Shown one piece after another: positions 27,882 through 37,460 of a stretch of 64,000 nt of DNA (the stretch's first letter is position 1; the number at the start of each line of letters is the position of its first letter). This DNA comes from a virus. The notes below the pieces were generated by a model that searched no databases, was not told the DNA's origin, and saw only the letters and a program-made list of their open reading frames with translations. The stretch is taken from positions 1-64,000 of IMG/VR virus record IMGVR_UViG_3300030117_001894. One strand, written 5' to 3'. The translations under genes and the position numbers were made by a program.

Positions 27882-28790
27882 TTAGGCTCCTGGTGAACCG
27901 AAGATACCTCTCCAGTCACTCCAACCAAAGCTGTAACGTTCTCTTGCCTTGTATCTTACGTTACCAGTTTCGAAGTCACCTTCCATACTAGTAGATACAG
28001 GAGTTCTAACGAAATGTTTTAATCCGTTAGGAACATCAGTTTTGATGAAGAAAGCATCAGTATCTGTTAGATAATGATTTACAACGTAGCCTTCTGAGAC
28101 CATTCCCATATTTCTAATTGCATTAATATCATTATCTGAAGTACCAACTCTTCCTGGAGTTTCCATTAATCTATCCGCTACGAATTGCAAAGCAGGGGGA
28201 ATAATTAATTTCTTTGCTTGTGCATTCACTTTAAGGTTTCTTTCATCCTTAAACCCAGCGATATCAATCAATGATTGCTCTAAAGAAGTTTCATTAAGAT
28301 CAGCAGCTGTAGAAAGCTCGTTTGCCAAATCAACATTTCCAACGGTTGGATGGTCTGTAGCACAAAGCTCTTTTCCATCACCGCCAACGTAAGATGAACT
28401 AAAAGCATTGTTTAAAACATTAGCTGCTTTAACTTGCTTAGTTTGTTGCATCGAACGTGCTAGTGCTCTTGTGTATCTTGAAGAAAGAGTGTCATAAAGG
28501 TTATCCTCTATGGCTTCTTCAGTTAACGCAAAAGCTAATGCGATTGTTTCATGTGTAAAACGCGCAGTCCAGGATTCTTGAGCTGTGTCATAAATGACTG
28601 CGGCTCCTTCTCCTTTAGTCGGTGCTTCACCAAATCCACTTAACATCACTTCTTCCTCAAAAGCCCTTTCGGAGTTCTCAGTATCGAAGATGTCTTCGTG
28701 CTCGTTATTATACCTCTCATACTCTAATCCAAAGAGAGCATGGAGTCCAGGAACTAGTTCTTTAACTAGTTGTGCTCTGTTAATTGCCAT
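27882..28790 (-). CDS. Major capsid protein
   Basis: 302 aa. Opens INRAQLVKELVPGLHALFGL, then GEGAAVIYDTAQESWTARFT, HETIALAFALTEEAIEDNLY and ALARSMQQTKQVKAANVLNN, the pattern of Mu gpT-like HK97-fold major head subunits. AAGGAGAT upstream. It follows scaffold and decoration-type genes and carries its own terminator, consistent with very high expression. Confidence 0.85.
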   Translation of the reverse strand: MAINRAQLVKELVPGLHALFGLEYERYNNEHEDIFDTENSERAFEEEVMLSGFGEAPTKGEGAAVIYDTAQESWTARFTHETIALAFALTEEAIEDNLYDTLSSRYTRALARSMQQTKQVKAANVLNNAFSSSYVGGDGKELCATDHPTVGNVDLANELSTAADLNETSLEQSLIDIAGFKDERNLKVNAQAKKLIIPPALQFVADRLMETPGRVGTSDNDINAIRNMGMVSEGYVVNHYLTDTDAFFIKTDVPNGLKHFVRTPVSTSMEGDFETGNVRYKARERYSFGWSDWRGIFGSPGA

Positions 28791-28805
28791 TATTTATCTC
28801 CTTGG

Positions 28806-29345
28806 TTAGACAGCAAAGGTGCTAGTTGGGAATGTGAATAATCCTCTCGCATAAGCCCCTATTGAGTTGCTTGGTTGCGAAGCGAATCCCACACATAACG
28901 CCACACCACTTGATGTTGTTGCAGTTGCCCCTTCCTTTGATCTACCAGTAGTAGAACTACCAGCAGTTGTAGAAAGAGTATATTTATTACCGATAAAGCT
29001 TACTGCTGGTGTTCCAGCTGTAAATTGAGCTTCGTAAACGATTCCAGGATCGTTATAAACGAGAGCTTCTGCATCGGCACTTCCTTGAGTTGCAGTTGAC
29101 GCAGTCCAAACTTTAGAAAAAGTTGGAGTTCCGTCAGATGCGGTATAGTATACCCCGTAAAACACACCTATAGGAGTGCTAGTCGCGCCTGCTTGATTAA
29201 CGTAACCGCTTGAAAGAGTAACGACATCACCGCTATAAATAGCAGTTCCGTAGCCACTAGCGATTCTCATTTTTGCAGGACGAATAACACCACCATACAT
29301 ATGATACGCAGGGGTAAAACCATCTGGTTTATCTGTATTAGCCAT
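28806..29345 (-). CDS. Putative head decoration protein
   Basis: 179 aa, beta-rich: DGFTPAYHMYGGVIRPAKMR, ASGYGTAIYSGDVVTLSSGY, then PIGVFYGVYYTASDGTP. This start is characteristic of a capsid-associated protein that accompanies Mu gpT-like capsids in marine phages. It sits directly upstream of the capsid gene. Confidence 0.7.
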   Translation of the reverse strand: MANTDKPDGFTPAYHMYGGVIRPAKMRIASGYGTAIYSGDVVTLSSGYVNQAGATSTPIGVFYGVYYTASDGTPTFSKVWTASTATQGSADAEALVYNDPGIVYEAQFTAGTPAVSFIGNKYTLSTTAGSSTTGRSKEGATATTSSGVALCVGFASQPSNSIGAYARGLFTFPTSTFAV

Positions 29346-29382
29346 TGTTTTCTCCTTTGTCTATATACATTGTTATTATTAA

Positions 29383-29880
29383 TTACTTTGCATCGGCAGG
29401 TTTGCTACCGAAGGCAACTTTAGAAGTCCTTTGGATGTCTCCATCTTTAATAGGCATTCTAGCGTCGCTTTCTCGCATATAGTTCTGATCAACACCTTGC
29501 ATCGCGGAATCTGCTTGATCTTTAAAATAAGCATTACGCTCTGCTGCAGTTTCAACTGGAACTTTAGCAAGTATTAGTCCTCCGACTCCAATTACTCCAG
29601 TGTTACTACCACTATCAATCGTAGGAGCTTCGAAATCAGGATAATCTTCTGCTCTCACAGGTTCATATCCTTCTCTAATACGTTTAGACATATTAGATTT
29701 ATCATCCACTCCTCTGGTAGCTTCACGAATCCACCTGAACTGATATCCAGGAGGAGCTTCGGGTGCGTCTAACATAGACGGGGGAGACCAAGGGGTTCTG
29801 CGAGTTTGAGAGGCTCGTGTCTCGGCAGATCTAGAGTTACGATCTGATGTGACTTCTGGGGTTTTATTTTCTTCTGTCAT
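29383..29880 (-). CDS. Capsid-region protein, 165 aa
   Basis: Start chosen at MTEENKTPEV because AAGGAG lies seven bases upstream and the longer frame runs into the scaffold gene. The N-terminal 50 residues are charged and disordered (RNSRSAETRASQTRRTPWSP); a core GYQFRWIREATRGVDDKSNM, SKRIREGYEPVRAED follows. It overlaps no domain known to me. Likely a minor head or assembly protein. Confidence 0.65.
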   Translation of the reverse strand: MTEENKTPEVTSDRNSRSAETRASQTRRTPWSPPSMLDAPEAPPGYQFRWIREATRGVDDKSNMSKRIREGYEPVRAEDYPDFEAPTIDSGSNTGVIGVGGLILAKVPVETAAERNAYFKDQADSAMQGVDQNYMRESDARMPIKDGDIQRTSKVAFGSKPADAK

Positions 29881-29881
29881 T

Positions 29882-30778
29882 TTATACTCCTTCAATATGT
29901 CTAGCATATTCTTCTAACGGCACACCTAATCTTTTAGCTATTGCTACTTGGCTAGGTGTTAGCTTAATTTTGCGTGATGATTTTTTACCACTAGCACCTC
30001 GGCTAGAGGCGGCAACCTGTTGCACGGGGGCAGATTGCTCATTAGAAAACTTGTGTGGAAAATTTTCAGCCATACGTTTATCAACTTCAGCATAATAATC
30101 ATCAGAAGTTGGATCAACTCCTTCTTCTACTAATTCTTTATGTATTCCAAATGCTGCAAACGTCATTGCTTGGTCATCTCCAAACCATTCATTCTTTTCA
30201 GCCCATGCTTTAGCTTTAGGATCTGGTCCTGCAGCTTGTTCTGGCTGTAAAGAAGGTTGATAAGGCTCAACGGGAACTTCTTCTGGTTTTGCCTTTTCCC
30301 TAACTTGTTGTTGAGCTTGTAGTCTTCTAAGATTTTCTGCTTCAGCGGTAGCACGAGAAAGAACTGTAGTTGCTTCAACCACTGCTTCACTATCTCCTGC
30401 TTCTTGTGCATCTTTTAAAAGTCTCTTTGCTCCTTCAATTTCAGATTGTACTCTATTATCGTACTCTTTGAAAAGCGAAGTGTCAGAATTTTTTAATTTT
30501 TCTTTTAAATCAGTTGCTGTCTGATTTACGCTTTGTGCATAATTAACAGCTTCATCTCGCTGTCTTTCAGCTTCTCGCATCTTATAAGTAAGCTTATCGA
30601 TACGCTTTTGAACTGAATCAGATATTTGATCTAATTCATCTTTTGTTTCAACAGGAGCTTCTTTTTCTTCTTCAATTACTTTTTCATCTTTAATTGAATC
30701 ATCTACGTCTGCTTCCCGTACATCAACTTCCCCTTCAGGAAGTTCTAATTCTATTTTTTCGGCTTCGTTATTTTGCAT
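29882..30778 (-). CDS. Capsid scaffolding protein
   Basis: 298 aa. Acidic N-terminus, then a long coiled-coil region (residues 45-165) rich in Glu/Lys/Ala/Gln, and a basic C-terminal end (SSRKIKLTPSQVAIAKRLGV). An acidic, coiled-coil protein with a small basic C-terminal domain, directly upstream of the capsid genes and downstream of the portal, fits a scaffold. GGAG-type RBS. Confidence 0.75.
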   Translation of the reverse strand: MQNNEAEKIELELPEGEVDVREADVDDSIKDEKVIEEEKEAPVETKDELDQISDSVQKRIDKLTYKMREAERQRDEAVNYAQSVNQTATDLKEKLKNSDTSLFKEYDNRVQSEIEGAKRLLKDAQEAGDSEAVVEATTVLSRATAEAENLRRLQAQQQVREKAKPEEVPVEPYQPSLQPEQAAGPDPKAKAWAEKNEWFGDDQAMTFAAFGIHKELVEEGVDPTSDDYYAEVDKRMAENFPHKFSNEQSAPVQQVAASSRGASGKKSSRKIKLTPSQVAIAKRLGVPLEEYARHIEGV

Positions 30779-30795
30779 GAGTCCTCCTCAAGTTG

Positions 30796-31248
30796 TTATG
30801 ATAAAATTGCTTCTGGGTCATCGATACAAGCTAAGATTTCGTCATCATTTAAAAGACGCATATCGCCACCTTCTATTTGAAAACGAGCCCCCGCATATCT
30901 ACCGAAAATAACCCAATCACCTTCCTTACACCAAGGTCCTTCTGGAAACTTATGTAGATCACTATAAGCATCTGGTCCCATAGAAACTACGTAACCAACA
31001 ACAGTTGCTAACCTTTCCTTATCAACGGTTGATTTAGCTAAATGAATTCCACCCTTTGTTACTGATGACTGGGTGAAAGGTAATATTAAAATTCGATACC
31101 CCGTTGGACGTGGTAACGAACTTGCATGAGAGTCTAAAGTTTCAGGAGTAAGTACAGGCTCAGAAGCTAATTCTGCTTTAGCCGCTCCATTACTACCAAA
31201 ATTATCTACTCTATCTGGAACAGGTGTTTTTTCGACATTATCAGTCAT
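30796..31248 (-). CDS. GroES-like co-chaperonin
   Basis: 150 aa; start at MTDNVEK, six bases after GGAGG. After a 50-residue extension the GroES fold can be read: RPTGYRILILPF, GGIHLAKSTVDKERLATVVG, VVSMGPDAY, DWVIFGRYAGARFQIEGGDM and RLLNDDEILACI. It would cap host GroEL to fold capsid proteins, as T4 gp31 does. The hydrophobic mobile loop is altered (TQSSVTKGGIHL). Neighbours are scaffold and portal. Confidence 0.85.
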   Translation of the reverse strand: MTDNVEKTPVPDRVDNFGSNGAAKAELASEPVLTPETLDSHASSLPRPTGYRILILPFTQSSVTKGGIHLAKSTVDKERLATVVGYVVSMGPDAYSDLHKFPEGPWCKEGDWVIFGRYAGARFQIEGGDMRLLNDDEILACIDDPEAILS

Positions 31249-31438
31249 TTGCATCCTCCATATTAGAATGTAAGGTTTGAATTTCCTGTTCAGCGAAACT
31301 CAAACCTGCTATTTCACCGACTATCCTTTGGTATTGCTCAAAATCTTCAATACTTCCAGAAGCCAACGTTTGCGTGAGAGCTTCTTTTCTCTCACGATAT
31401 TTACGGAGCAAATGCTCCGTTGCTAAGATATAGTCCAT
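31241..31438 (-). CDS. 65-aa helical protein
   Basis: Starts MDYILATEHLLRKYRERKEA; wholly helical with charged heptads. It overlaps the GroES-like start by a few bases. Small helical proteins at this site occur in related phages; function unknown. Confidence 0.65.
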   Translation of the reverse strand: MDYILATEHLLRKYRERKEALTQTLASGSIEDFEQYQRIVGEIAGLSFAEQEIQTLHSNMEDAND

Positions 31439-31441
31439 TAA

Positions 31442-31645
31442 TTACTTAATAGAACGATACCAAAGAAGTCCTTTTGTCTGTCCATAAGCCGCTTTTACTT
31501 TAGCTTCTTCAGGCTTGTCTAAGCATTCACCTGCTTGAACAGACTGTGTTTTTGTTGTATCCTCTACGCTAGGAAAACTAGGAGACGCCTTTGTTTTCTT
31601 AGGTGATGGTGAAGGATATTTATCGTTATCGTAATAATCTCGCAT
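31442..31645 (-). CDS. 67-aa hypothetical protein
   Basis: Starts MRDYYDNDKYPSPSPKKTKA, low-complexity and Pro/Lys/Ser-rich, ending in GQTKGLLWYRSIK. It overlaps the portal stop by one base. Not recognised; probably a minor head protein. Confidence 0.6.
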   Translation of the reverse strand: MRDYYDNDKYPSPSPKKTKASPSFPSVEDTTKTQSVQAGECLDKPEEAKVKAAYGQTKGLLWYRSIK

Positions 31646-34074
31646 TATTTTTCTCCGTTTTGTTTTCGAGTTTCTCGAACTGTTTTAACTAATTCCGTAT
31701 AGTTCTTTTCTGCATCAACTTTAGCTTTTTGCTCTAGTTCTTGCAACTCTATTGCGGCTTTAGTATCTTGTACGCGTAAATCAGCTTCGATCTTCTCACG
31801 TTTAACTTGTGCGTCTAATTCAGCTTTCATTGCAGCTAATTGTGCATCTCTTTGATCGTCACCTTCTTTTTGCATCAACTGTTCTCTTTCAAGTTGTAGT
31901 TGTTGTTCAAACATTTGTCTTTGTGGATCTGGTGTTTGCATTGCTGCTGCCATCGCTTGTGCTTGACCTGTTACTTGTTGTGTTGCCGCTTGTGCCATAA
32001 GAGCTATCTCGTTCATTAATTCAGGCGGCATTTGTCCGTCTTGTATTTCAGGTAACGGTCTACCCATCGCTTGTTCTATTTGTAACCTATATAACATTGC
32101 CTGATGTTCTTGTATATTCGCACCGATAGCTTGTAATGCCACAGGATTTTGTTGCACCATAGGATTTTGCATAAACGCACTATGTGCTGCTATATATGCT
32201 TCATGATTTTGAAACTCGTAAGCTTTTATCGGATTACCTGTTAATACGGCTTGTTGTTCACTAATAGGATCACGTGGTGGTATTTCTTGTTCAGGTGGAA
32301 GCAATGCGTCAATATCTTTGATGTTTAACGCTAAATACATTTTCTTATAAGACTCACGTAAGTCATGTAATTCAGGTGCGGCTTGTGCCATTTGTAATTG
32401 TGTTTGAGCTAACGTAATTCTTTGCGTCATACTAAAAATATTAGGGTCAGAAACAGGTATAACGTCTACAGAACCATCGAAATCTTGTTTAAATACGTTT
32501 TCGGAAGCACCTTGTACTTGATATGGGTATTCAGGCGGTAAAAACTCACCAAACACTCTTTTTAGTATTTTAAACTCACATCTTTGTGCATAATGCAATC
32601 TTTTATGAATTGCGGACATAACTCGTTGCCCTTTTTCCATTAATGCTACGGTTGTGCCTACAGGAGCTTCAGAATTACCGTCGCCTGTCGGATCTTCTAC
32701 GGTTGCTGCGAATCTTTTACCTGAATCAACTAAAGCACCTAGTAAGGTAGTTAATGTACCGCTTGGTTCTTTATACGGTAGTGGTAAAAACGAATCTTGT
32801 AGTCTTCCTCCAGGAGCATCAACATCACGCCACTCTCCAGGTTGTAACGGATCATCATGACGCTGAATATTTAATCCTCTTGATTTAAATCCTGCGGGTA
32901 AATTAGAAAGCGTACCTGCATCAATCAACTGTCGTAAAATTGAAGTCACTGATTTAGTTAATCCACCCATCATATGGATTAAACCAAAACCATAAAAACC
33001 TAATCCTGGAAGAAACTTATAATGGGTAAAATATTCAATCTTTTTACGCATCGGATCGTTTTGATCGTAATTAGGTCTAATCGCTAGTACTTTATTATTA
33101 TCTTTACAAATAGTAACGATGTAAGGTAACGCTAATCCAGTTTCTTCACCGTTAGCGTCTACATCTTCGAAGCCTTCAAGGTCTAAATTGACATGCATTT
33201 CTAATAAAGTAAATTCTTCGTCGCTTATTGTTCTTGTTAAGCCTTGAAGTTCGTCAATTTTATCATCTACTTCGGTTAAATCAGGATTACTGGTCGGAGA
33301 CATCATATCGGTGTCTTTATAGAACCCAGAAAGCTGTAATTTACGTAATTCGTTCTCATTCATATGAATTACGTGGGTAATTCTTGGTGCAGTAAGTAAA
33401 TCTACTGCGTAATACGGAACAACAAGGTGTTCTGACTTAACAAAACGTGCAACTGCACGTCCTAATGCAGGATCGTAGTAAACTTTTTTGAAAGCGGAGC
33501 CAGAAAGCGGCAAATAAAACAATAATTGATCCATTTCTGGGTCATATTCTTCCATTTTGTACGTAATTTGGTAATTCATGAAGTTTTTTACACGATTTGC
33601 CTTTTCCATCTTAGCATTATCGGTAATTCCTAAAACTTCTGTATCTACAGGTCCTCCTGCGGGTAACATTTCTTTGTATGCTTGTGCTTGGAACTGTGTT
33701 ACTGCTTCAGCAAGGATCGGATGGTGTACTCCTGAAGCTCCAACGAAAGGTTGTGACCTAGAATCAGAACTAATTCCTAATAATTCTAAACCTTCGCTGT
33801 ATGTTTGAAACCAATCTTCTCTAGATTCTAAATCTTCTTCGTAAGATGAAACTAATTCTGCAGCAATAGTGTTTAATTCACGGTCGTCTAAAATTTCTGC
33901 TAAGTTTTCGCCAAACTTAGATGGTGTTTCTTCTTCCATATCGCTGCCACGTACAATAGAACCGTCAGGCTGAACAAAAAGTTCAGTTTCTTCGTCGGGT
34001 TGCTGTACTATTTCTAGTTCGACAGGGTCTTCAGAACCAGAACGCATAGGAATTGCTTGTTTTTCAATAGCCAT
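31645..34074 (-). CDS. Portal protein (P22-type)
   Basis: 809 aa, close to P22-type portals with a C-terminal barrel. Features include a long acidic N-terminus, ESREDWFQTYSEGLELLGIS, a stem and wing region, PIEGxGxxG-like GLGFYGFGLIHMMGGLTKSV (about 365-385), and a long Gln/Ala-rich helical C-terminus (residues 620-800) that would form the barrel. It lies next to terL and upstream of scaffold and capsid genes. The dodecameric ring is the DNA gate. Confidence 0.88.
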   Translation of the reverse strand: MAIEKQAIPMRSGSEDPVELEIVQQPDEETELFVQPDGSIVRGSDMEEETPSKFGENLAEILDDRELNTIAAELVSSYEEDLESREDWFQTYSEGLELLGISSDSRSQPFVGASGVHHPILAEAVTQFQAQAYKEMLPAGGPVDTEVLGITDNAKMEKANRVKNFMNYQITYKMEEYDPEMDQLLFYLPLSGSAFKKVYYDPALGRAVARFVKSEHLVVPYYAVDLLTAPRITHVIHMNENELRKLQLSGFYKDTDMMSPTSNPDLTEVDDKIDELQGLTRTISDEEFTLLEMHVNLDLEGFEDVDANGEETGLALPYIVTICKDNNKVLAIRPNYDQNDPMRKKIEYFTHYKFLPGLGFYGFGLIHMMGGLTKSVTSILRQLIDAGTLSNLPAGFKSRGLNIQRHDDPLQPGEWRDVDAPGGRLQDSFLPLPYKEPSGTLTTLLGALVDSGKRFAATVEDPTGDGNSEAPVGTTVALMEKGQRVMSAIHKRLHYAQRCEFKILKRVFGEFLPPEYPYQVQGASENVFKQDFDGSVDVIPVSDPNIFSMTQRITLAQTQLQMAQAAPELHDLRESYKKMYLALNIKDIDALLPPEQEIPPRDPISEQQAVLTGNPIKAYEFQNHEAYIAAHSAFMQNPMVQQNPVALQAIGANIQEHQAMLYRLQIEQAMGRPLPEIQDGQMPPELMNEIALMAQAATQQVTGQAQAMAAAMQTPDPQRQMFEQQLQLEREQLMQKEGDDQRDAQLAAMKAELDAQVKREKIEADLRVQDTKAAIELQELEQKAKVDAEKNYTELVKTVRETRKQNGEK

Positions 34075-34100
34075 GGTAATACATCATAGTATGATTTTCC

Positions 34101-35627
34101 TCAATAATAAACCATTTCTCTACGAAAGGGTTCTTCTTCCTCAAAATAATCACTCGAAAGTGTTAAAAATCCACCTTCCCTGAACCTAGCTAACGCTAAA
34201 GTCGTTGCATCAACTAAATCATCATGTTCTCCGTTAGGGAAATCAGAAACTTCATCCATAAGTTCTTCCCCCCAACGGTTATCAGGAACCCAAACCCGTC
34301 CATCTTGAAAAATAGGAGAGACAGAATTTAATCTAGCTATTTTATCTTGCCCTTTTCCAGGAGAAAAAGTGTTTACAGGTATTCCGATTCTACGTAATTC
34401 TTGTACTAAAGGTAAACCACTGGCTTTTGCTTCGATAATTACAGTCTCAGGTTGCCAATATTCGTACAAACGTAACGCTTCAGCTTTAAGTTCAGGAAAA
34501 TCGTAACGTTCTTTAATACAATCGATTAAAATTAAATGAGCTTCTCCCCCTTTATATAATTCTTCACCTATTTTTCCTTCAGGATAGAAAACACCCCATG
34601 TAGTTATAGCGGTATAGTCTGCTCTTTCTGATTTTAAAAACGCTGTATCAAAACTTTGAATTAAATAATCACATTTAGGAGGCTTTTCTTCTTCCCAAAT
34701 CTTAAACCACTCTTTAGGTATAATCGAAATACCTTCACCCGTGGGTCGTTGCATGTATTGAGCCGCCCATTTTCCTGGACTAACGGAAGCTTTAATACTT
34801 TCAAGTTCTTCTAATTTCCAAAAATTACCCCATAAAGGTTTACCGCTTGGTAATATTGCAGGAAACTCTATCACTTCCCATTGATCAGCTCCAGGATCTT
34901 GTGCCATCTTTTTAATTAATCGACCTGTTAAATCTTTTTTATTCCAACGGGTCATTACAATAACGATTGCACCTCCAGGTTGTAGCCTTTGTCGTGGACC
35001 TGCCATAAACCATTCGTAAGCTTCTTCCATGGCTTTATCGGACATAGCGTCTTGCTCTGAATGTGGATCATCAATAATAAACAAATCCGCACCTCTACCT
35101 GCTAGTGCACCACCAATACCTGCCGCGTAATATTCACCGCCTTTATTCGTTAACCATTTACCTGCAGAACGACTATCCGCTTTTAGTTCTGTTTCAGGAA
35201 ATAATGCTCCATACTCTTCTCCGTCAATTAAATCCCTAACTTTACGTCCGAAGTTAATTGCAAGGTCAGCGGTGTGGGTTGCTTCTATTATTTTTAATTT
35301 AGGATTTTTACCTAATAAATAAGCAGGGAATAAATGCGAGGCAAACTCAGATTTTGTATGACGAGGGGGCATATTAATAATTAAACGTTTAAGTTTACCT
35401 GTAGCAATATCATCAAAAGCTTTCGCCATTTTTACGTGATGATCACCGTTAATAAACTCAGCCCAAATAGATTTAACAAAAGCCATAAAGGTACTTGTGG
35501 ATTTTTCTTGGAATTCACGTTTTTCTAATTCTTCTAAAAGAATCGTAAATTCTTTAGCTTCTGCTTTAGATAAATGGGAAACATCTATTTCCCGTAAAGC
35601 TGCTAACTTATTTGCATTAGATGTCAT
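34101..35627 (-). CDS. terL: Terminase large subunit
   Basis: 508 aa. ATPase: Walker A MPPRHTKSE (86-94) and Walker B DLFIIDDPHS with Asp186/Asp187, then a coupling region VMTRWNKKDL. RNase H-type nuclease: Asp327 (SFDTAF), Glu399 (IIEAKASG) and HDDLVDATT (468-476). It pumps DNA into the prohead through the portal and cuts concatemers. It overlaps the ART-like gene by 4 bp. The small subunit lies 4.7 kb away rather than adjacent. Confidence 0.95.
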   Translation of the reverse strand: MTSNANKLAALREIDVSHLSKAEAKEFTILLEELEKREFQEKSTSTFMAFVKSIWAEFINGDHHVKMAKAFDDIATGKLKRLIINMPPRHTKSEFASHLFPAYLLGKNPKLKIIEATHTADLAINFGRKVRDLIDGEEYGALFPETELKADSRSAGKWLTNKGGEYYAAGIGGALAGRGADLFIIDDPHSEQDAMSDKAMEEAYEWFMAGPRQRLQPGGAIVIVMTRWNKKDLTGRLIKKMAQDPGADQWEVIEFPAILPSGKPLWGNFWKLEELESIKASVSPGKWAAQYMQRPTGEGISIIPKEWFKIWEEEKPPKCDYLIQSFDTAFLKSERADYTAITTWGVFYPEGKIGEELYKGGEAHLILIDCIKERYDFPELKAEALRLYEYWQPETVIIEAKASGLPLVQELRRIGIPVNTFSPGKGQDKIARLNSVSPIFQDGRVWVPDNRWGEELMDEVSDFPNGEHDDLVDATTLALARFREGGFLTLSSDYFEEEEPFRREMVYY

Positions 35628-36976
35628 TTAGTAGGGTTATAGCTAGGATTTAAATAAGCTCGTATAAAATCATCAAGTTGATCAGCGGGTATTTCTTCTA
35701 CAACGTTTAAAAATTTAGGGTCTAAAGCTAAAACCGTTTCTCCTTCACCTTTAAACTTTCTAGGTGGAAACAATATCGAATCGTAATCTTTTTTCATTAG
35801 TTGATTAGCTATATCTTCAGAAAATTGTGCGGGTGTTTTATTTACGCTTCCTGCTCCACCATGCAATATGGTGTCTAATTGATATTGCATTCGTCTAAGC
35901 GGCACATTTTCGCCCACGTCTCTACTTGGTCTAGCTATATAATTTAACATATCCTCTAATGAAACTCTAACATCTGACGGCATATTTTCTATATCTAAAG
36001 TTCTATTAAAATTAGGATTAATTCTATACGCAGAACCTTTTGCGGAAAATGATTTAAGTCTAGGATCAGCAGGATTTACAACAGAGTAAATACCACCTGT
36101 AGAAGGATAACGTTGTCCTGTTTTAAGATAGTTTAATTCTTTAGGTAATTTTAAAGTTCCAATACCTTTTTCAATACCTGTTGTAGGGCTACCGTGAAAA
36201 ATATCTATTTTACTTAATTTTGCCGCTGTTTGTTCTCCTGGATCTTTCTTTGTCGTGGTAAAAAGAGTTCCTTGCTGCGGTTCTTTAGGTTTTCGTCCAG
36301 GTTTTTTAGGTCCTTTATACGTATTTATTTCATAATCCAGTTTTGAAAGGGCTTTTCTTTTTGCAGCTGCCTCTCTTTGCACTGTTGAATCAACTTTATA
36401 AGCGTCACTGTTTTCGAGAATATTAATTTCTCTTGTAAGTGTATCTCTTTTATCTAGTCTTCTTGTTAAATAAGGATCAATTTTCATTCCTTGAGAACGA
36501 GCCTCATTTAGTTGCTTAATCTTTTTTGCTGTTATAGCTTTAATAGCCGCTTTTGTAGGCTCTTTAACTGCAGGTCCTCCTGGCATAACGTCTAATATAC
36601 TTAAAGCTACCCCCAAATCATCTCCACGCTCTTTTGCTAACTCATAAGAAAATCCTGGAAGAAACTCACCAATGCCTCCTTGTTGTTTTGGATCAATTAC
36701 ACCTAAAAGTTTTCTTGCAGTGTTGTATGCGTCTTTACGATAATTACCCGCAGCGTCCCCTTGTGCTATAGAAGGAGCTTTCCAGGAACTTCCAAAATTA
36801 AAAGGTAAGTAATCGCTCACTTCTCCTAATTTTAATAACAAACTAGCTAGTCCTTCAACTCTTTTTTCTGCAGGTGAAGGTTCGTAGGGCAATATACTTG
36901 GTCCTGTTGAGAGATTTTGTTCCAACAATACAGGAGGATGCGTATGGGATTCAAATACCGTTGGTCCTTGTGCCAT
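35624..36976 (-). CDS. Putative ADP-ribosyltransferase-fold protein
   Basis: 450 aa. The N-terminal 250 residues are helical and Lys/Arg-rich (KGPKKPGRKPKEPQQG). The last 200 show ART-like signatures in order: IDIFHGSPTTG (258-267), STGGIYSV (292-299), AYRINPNF, YDSILFP (398-404) and GETVLALDP (412-420), as in ART domains of polyvalent and toxin-like phage proteins. It is the first gene of the terL-portal unit. It could be packaged and injected to modify host proteins, like T4 Alt. Fold call moderate; activity inferred. Confidence 0.6.
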   Translation of the reverse strand: MAQGPTVFESHTHPPVLLEQNLSTGPSILPYEPSPAEKRVEGLASLLLKLGEVSDYLPFNFGSSWKAPSIAQGDAAGNYRKDAYNTARKLLGVIDPKQQGGIGEFLPGFSYELAKERGDDLGVALSILDVMPGGPAVKEPTKAAIKAITAKKIKQLNEARSQGMKIDPYLTRRLDKRDTLTREINILENSDAYKVDSTVQREAAAKRKALSKLDYEINTYKGPKKPGRKPKEPQQGTLFTTTKKDPGEQTAAKLSKIDIFHGSPTTGIEKGIGTLKLPKELNYLKTGQRYPSTGGIYSVVNPADPRLKSFSAKGSAYRINPNFNRTLDIENMPSDVRVSLEDMLNYIARPSRDVGENVPLRRMQYQLDTILHGGAGSVNKTPAQFSEDIANQLMKKDYDSILFPPRKFKGEGETVLALDPKFLNVVEEIPADQLDDFIRAYLNPSYNPTK

Positions 36977-37004
36977 TTTATTTACTTAATAATTTGTTAA
37001 TCAA

Positions 37005-37034
37005 AGTATAAGCCAACTAACGACAAAATGTAAA
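37005..37034 (-). promoter_or_regulatory. Candidate sigma70 promoter before the ART-like/terL operon
   Basis: Minus strand: TTTACA, 18-bp spacer, TATACT, 29 bp upstream of the ATG at 36976, within the 87-bp AT-rich gap. It lacks the GC before TTTAC that marks the early promoters, so it may be a late-module promoter. Confidence 0.5.
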
Positions 37035-37063
37035 ATGTTATATTTTAGGGATAAGTAAAGTGG

Positions 37064-37381
37064 TTAGGGTGAAAGGTGGAATCCTTGGTTCGCGGCAGCT
37101 TTTTTCTTAGCCCGTCGTTCCCTAGCCCTGAAATTTAAACTATCTTTCGTACTCCGTATTTCATCTTCCATATCCGCCCAAAATGCATCCCTGAACAACT
37201 GTTCGTGGTCCGCGGATAGTTTGGTATGAATAATTAAATCTTTATCTCTAGGAATCCAATCCGACCAAAACTGTTTACGTTGATCAGCCCATTGCCATTT
37301 AATCTCGCCTAGATCAGGTCGGCTATGTATGCGATACTCGAAGATTAGCGGTTCTTTGAATTTTGGTATTGTTTTTGGCAT
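37064..37381 (-). CDS. 105-aa hypothetical protein
   Basis: Starts MPKTIPKFKEPLIFEYRIHS. Aromatic-rich middle (KWQWADQRKQFWSDWIP) and a Lys/Arg-rich C-terminus (NFRARERRAKKKAA). It overlaps the 45-aa gene by 59 bp in another frame. Not recognised. Confidence 0.6.
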   Translation of the reverse strand: MPKTIPKFKEPLIFEYRIHSRPDLGEIKWQWADQRKQFWSDWIPRDKDLIIHTKLSADHEQLFRDAFWADMEDEIRSTKDSLNFRARERRAKKKAAANQGFHLSP

Positions 37382-37460
37382 TTTTCTTCCCGAATATTTT
37401 TTCCCAGTTATCTTGGTATTGATTACCTTTTTCTGGTCTACGTTTACTCCCCTTGCTCAT
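37323..37460 (-). CDS. 45-aa conserved basic peptide
   Basis: Reads MSKGSKRRPEKGNQYQDNWE then KIFGKKNAKNN. Short proteins starting MSKGSKRRP with a downstream W(D/E)xIFGKK recur in many phages near packaging or lysis genes. It overlaps genes on both sides. Function unknown. Confidence 0.65.
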   Translation of the reverse strand: MSKGSKRRPEKGNQYQDNWEKIFGKKNAKNNTKIQRTANLRVSHT

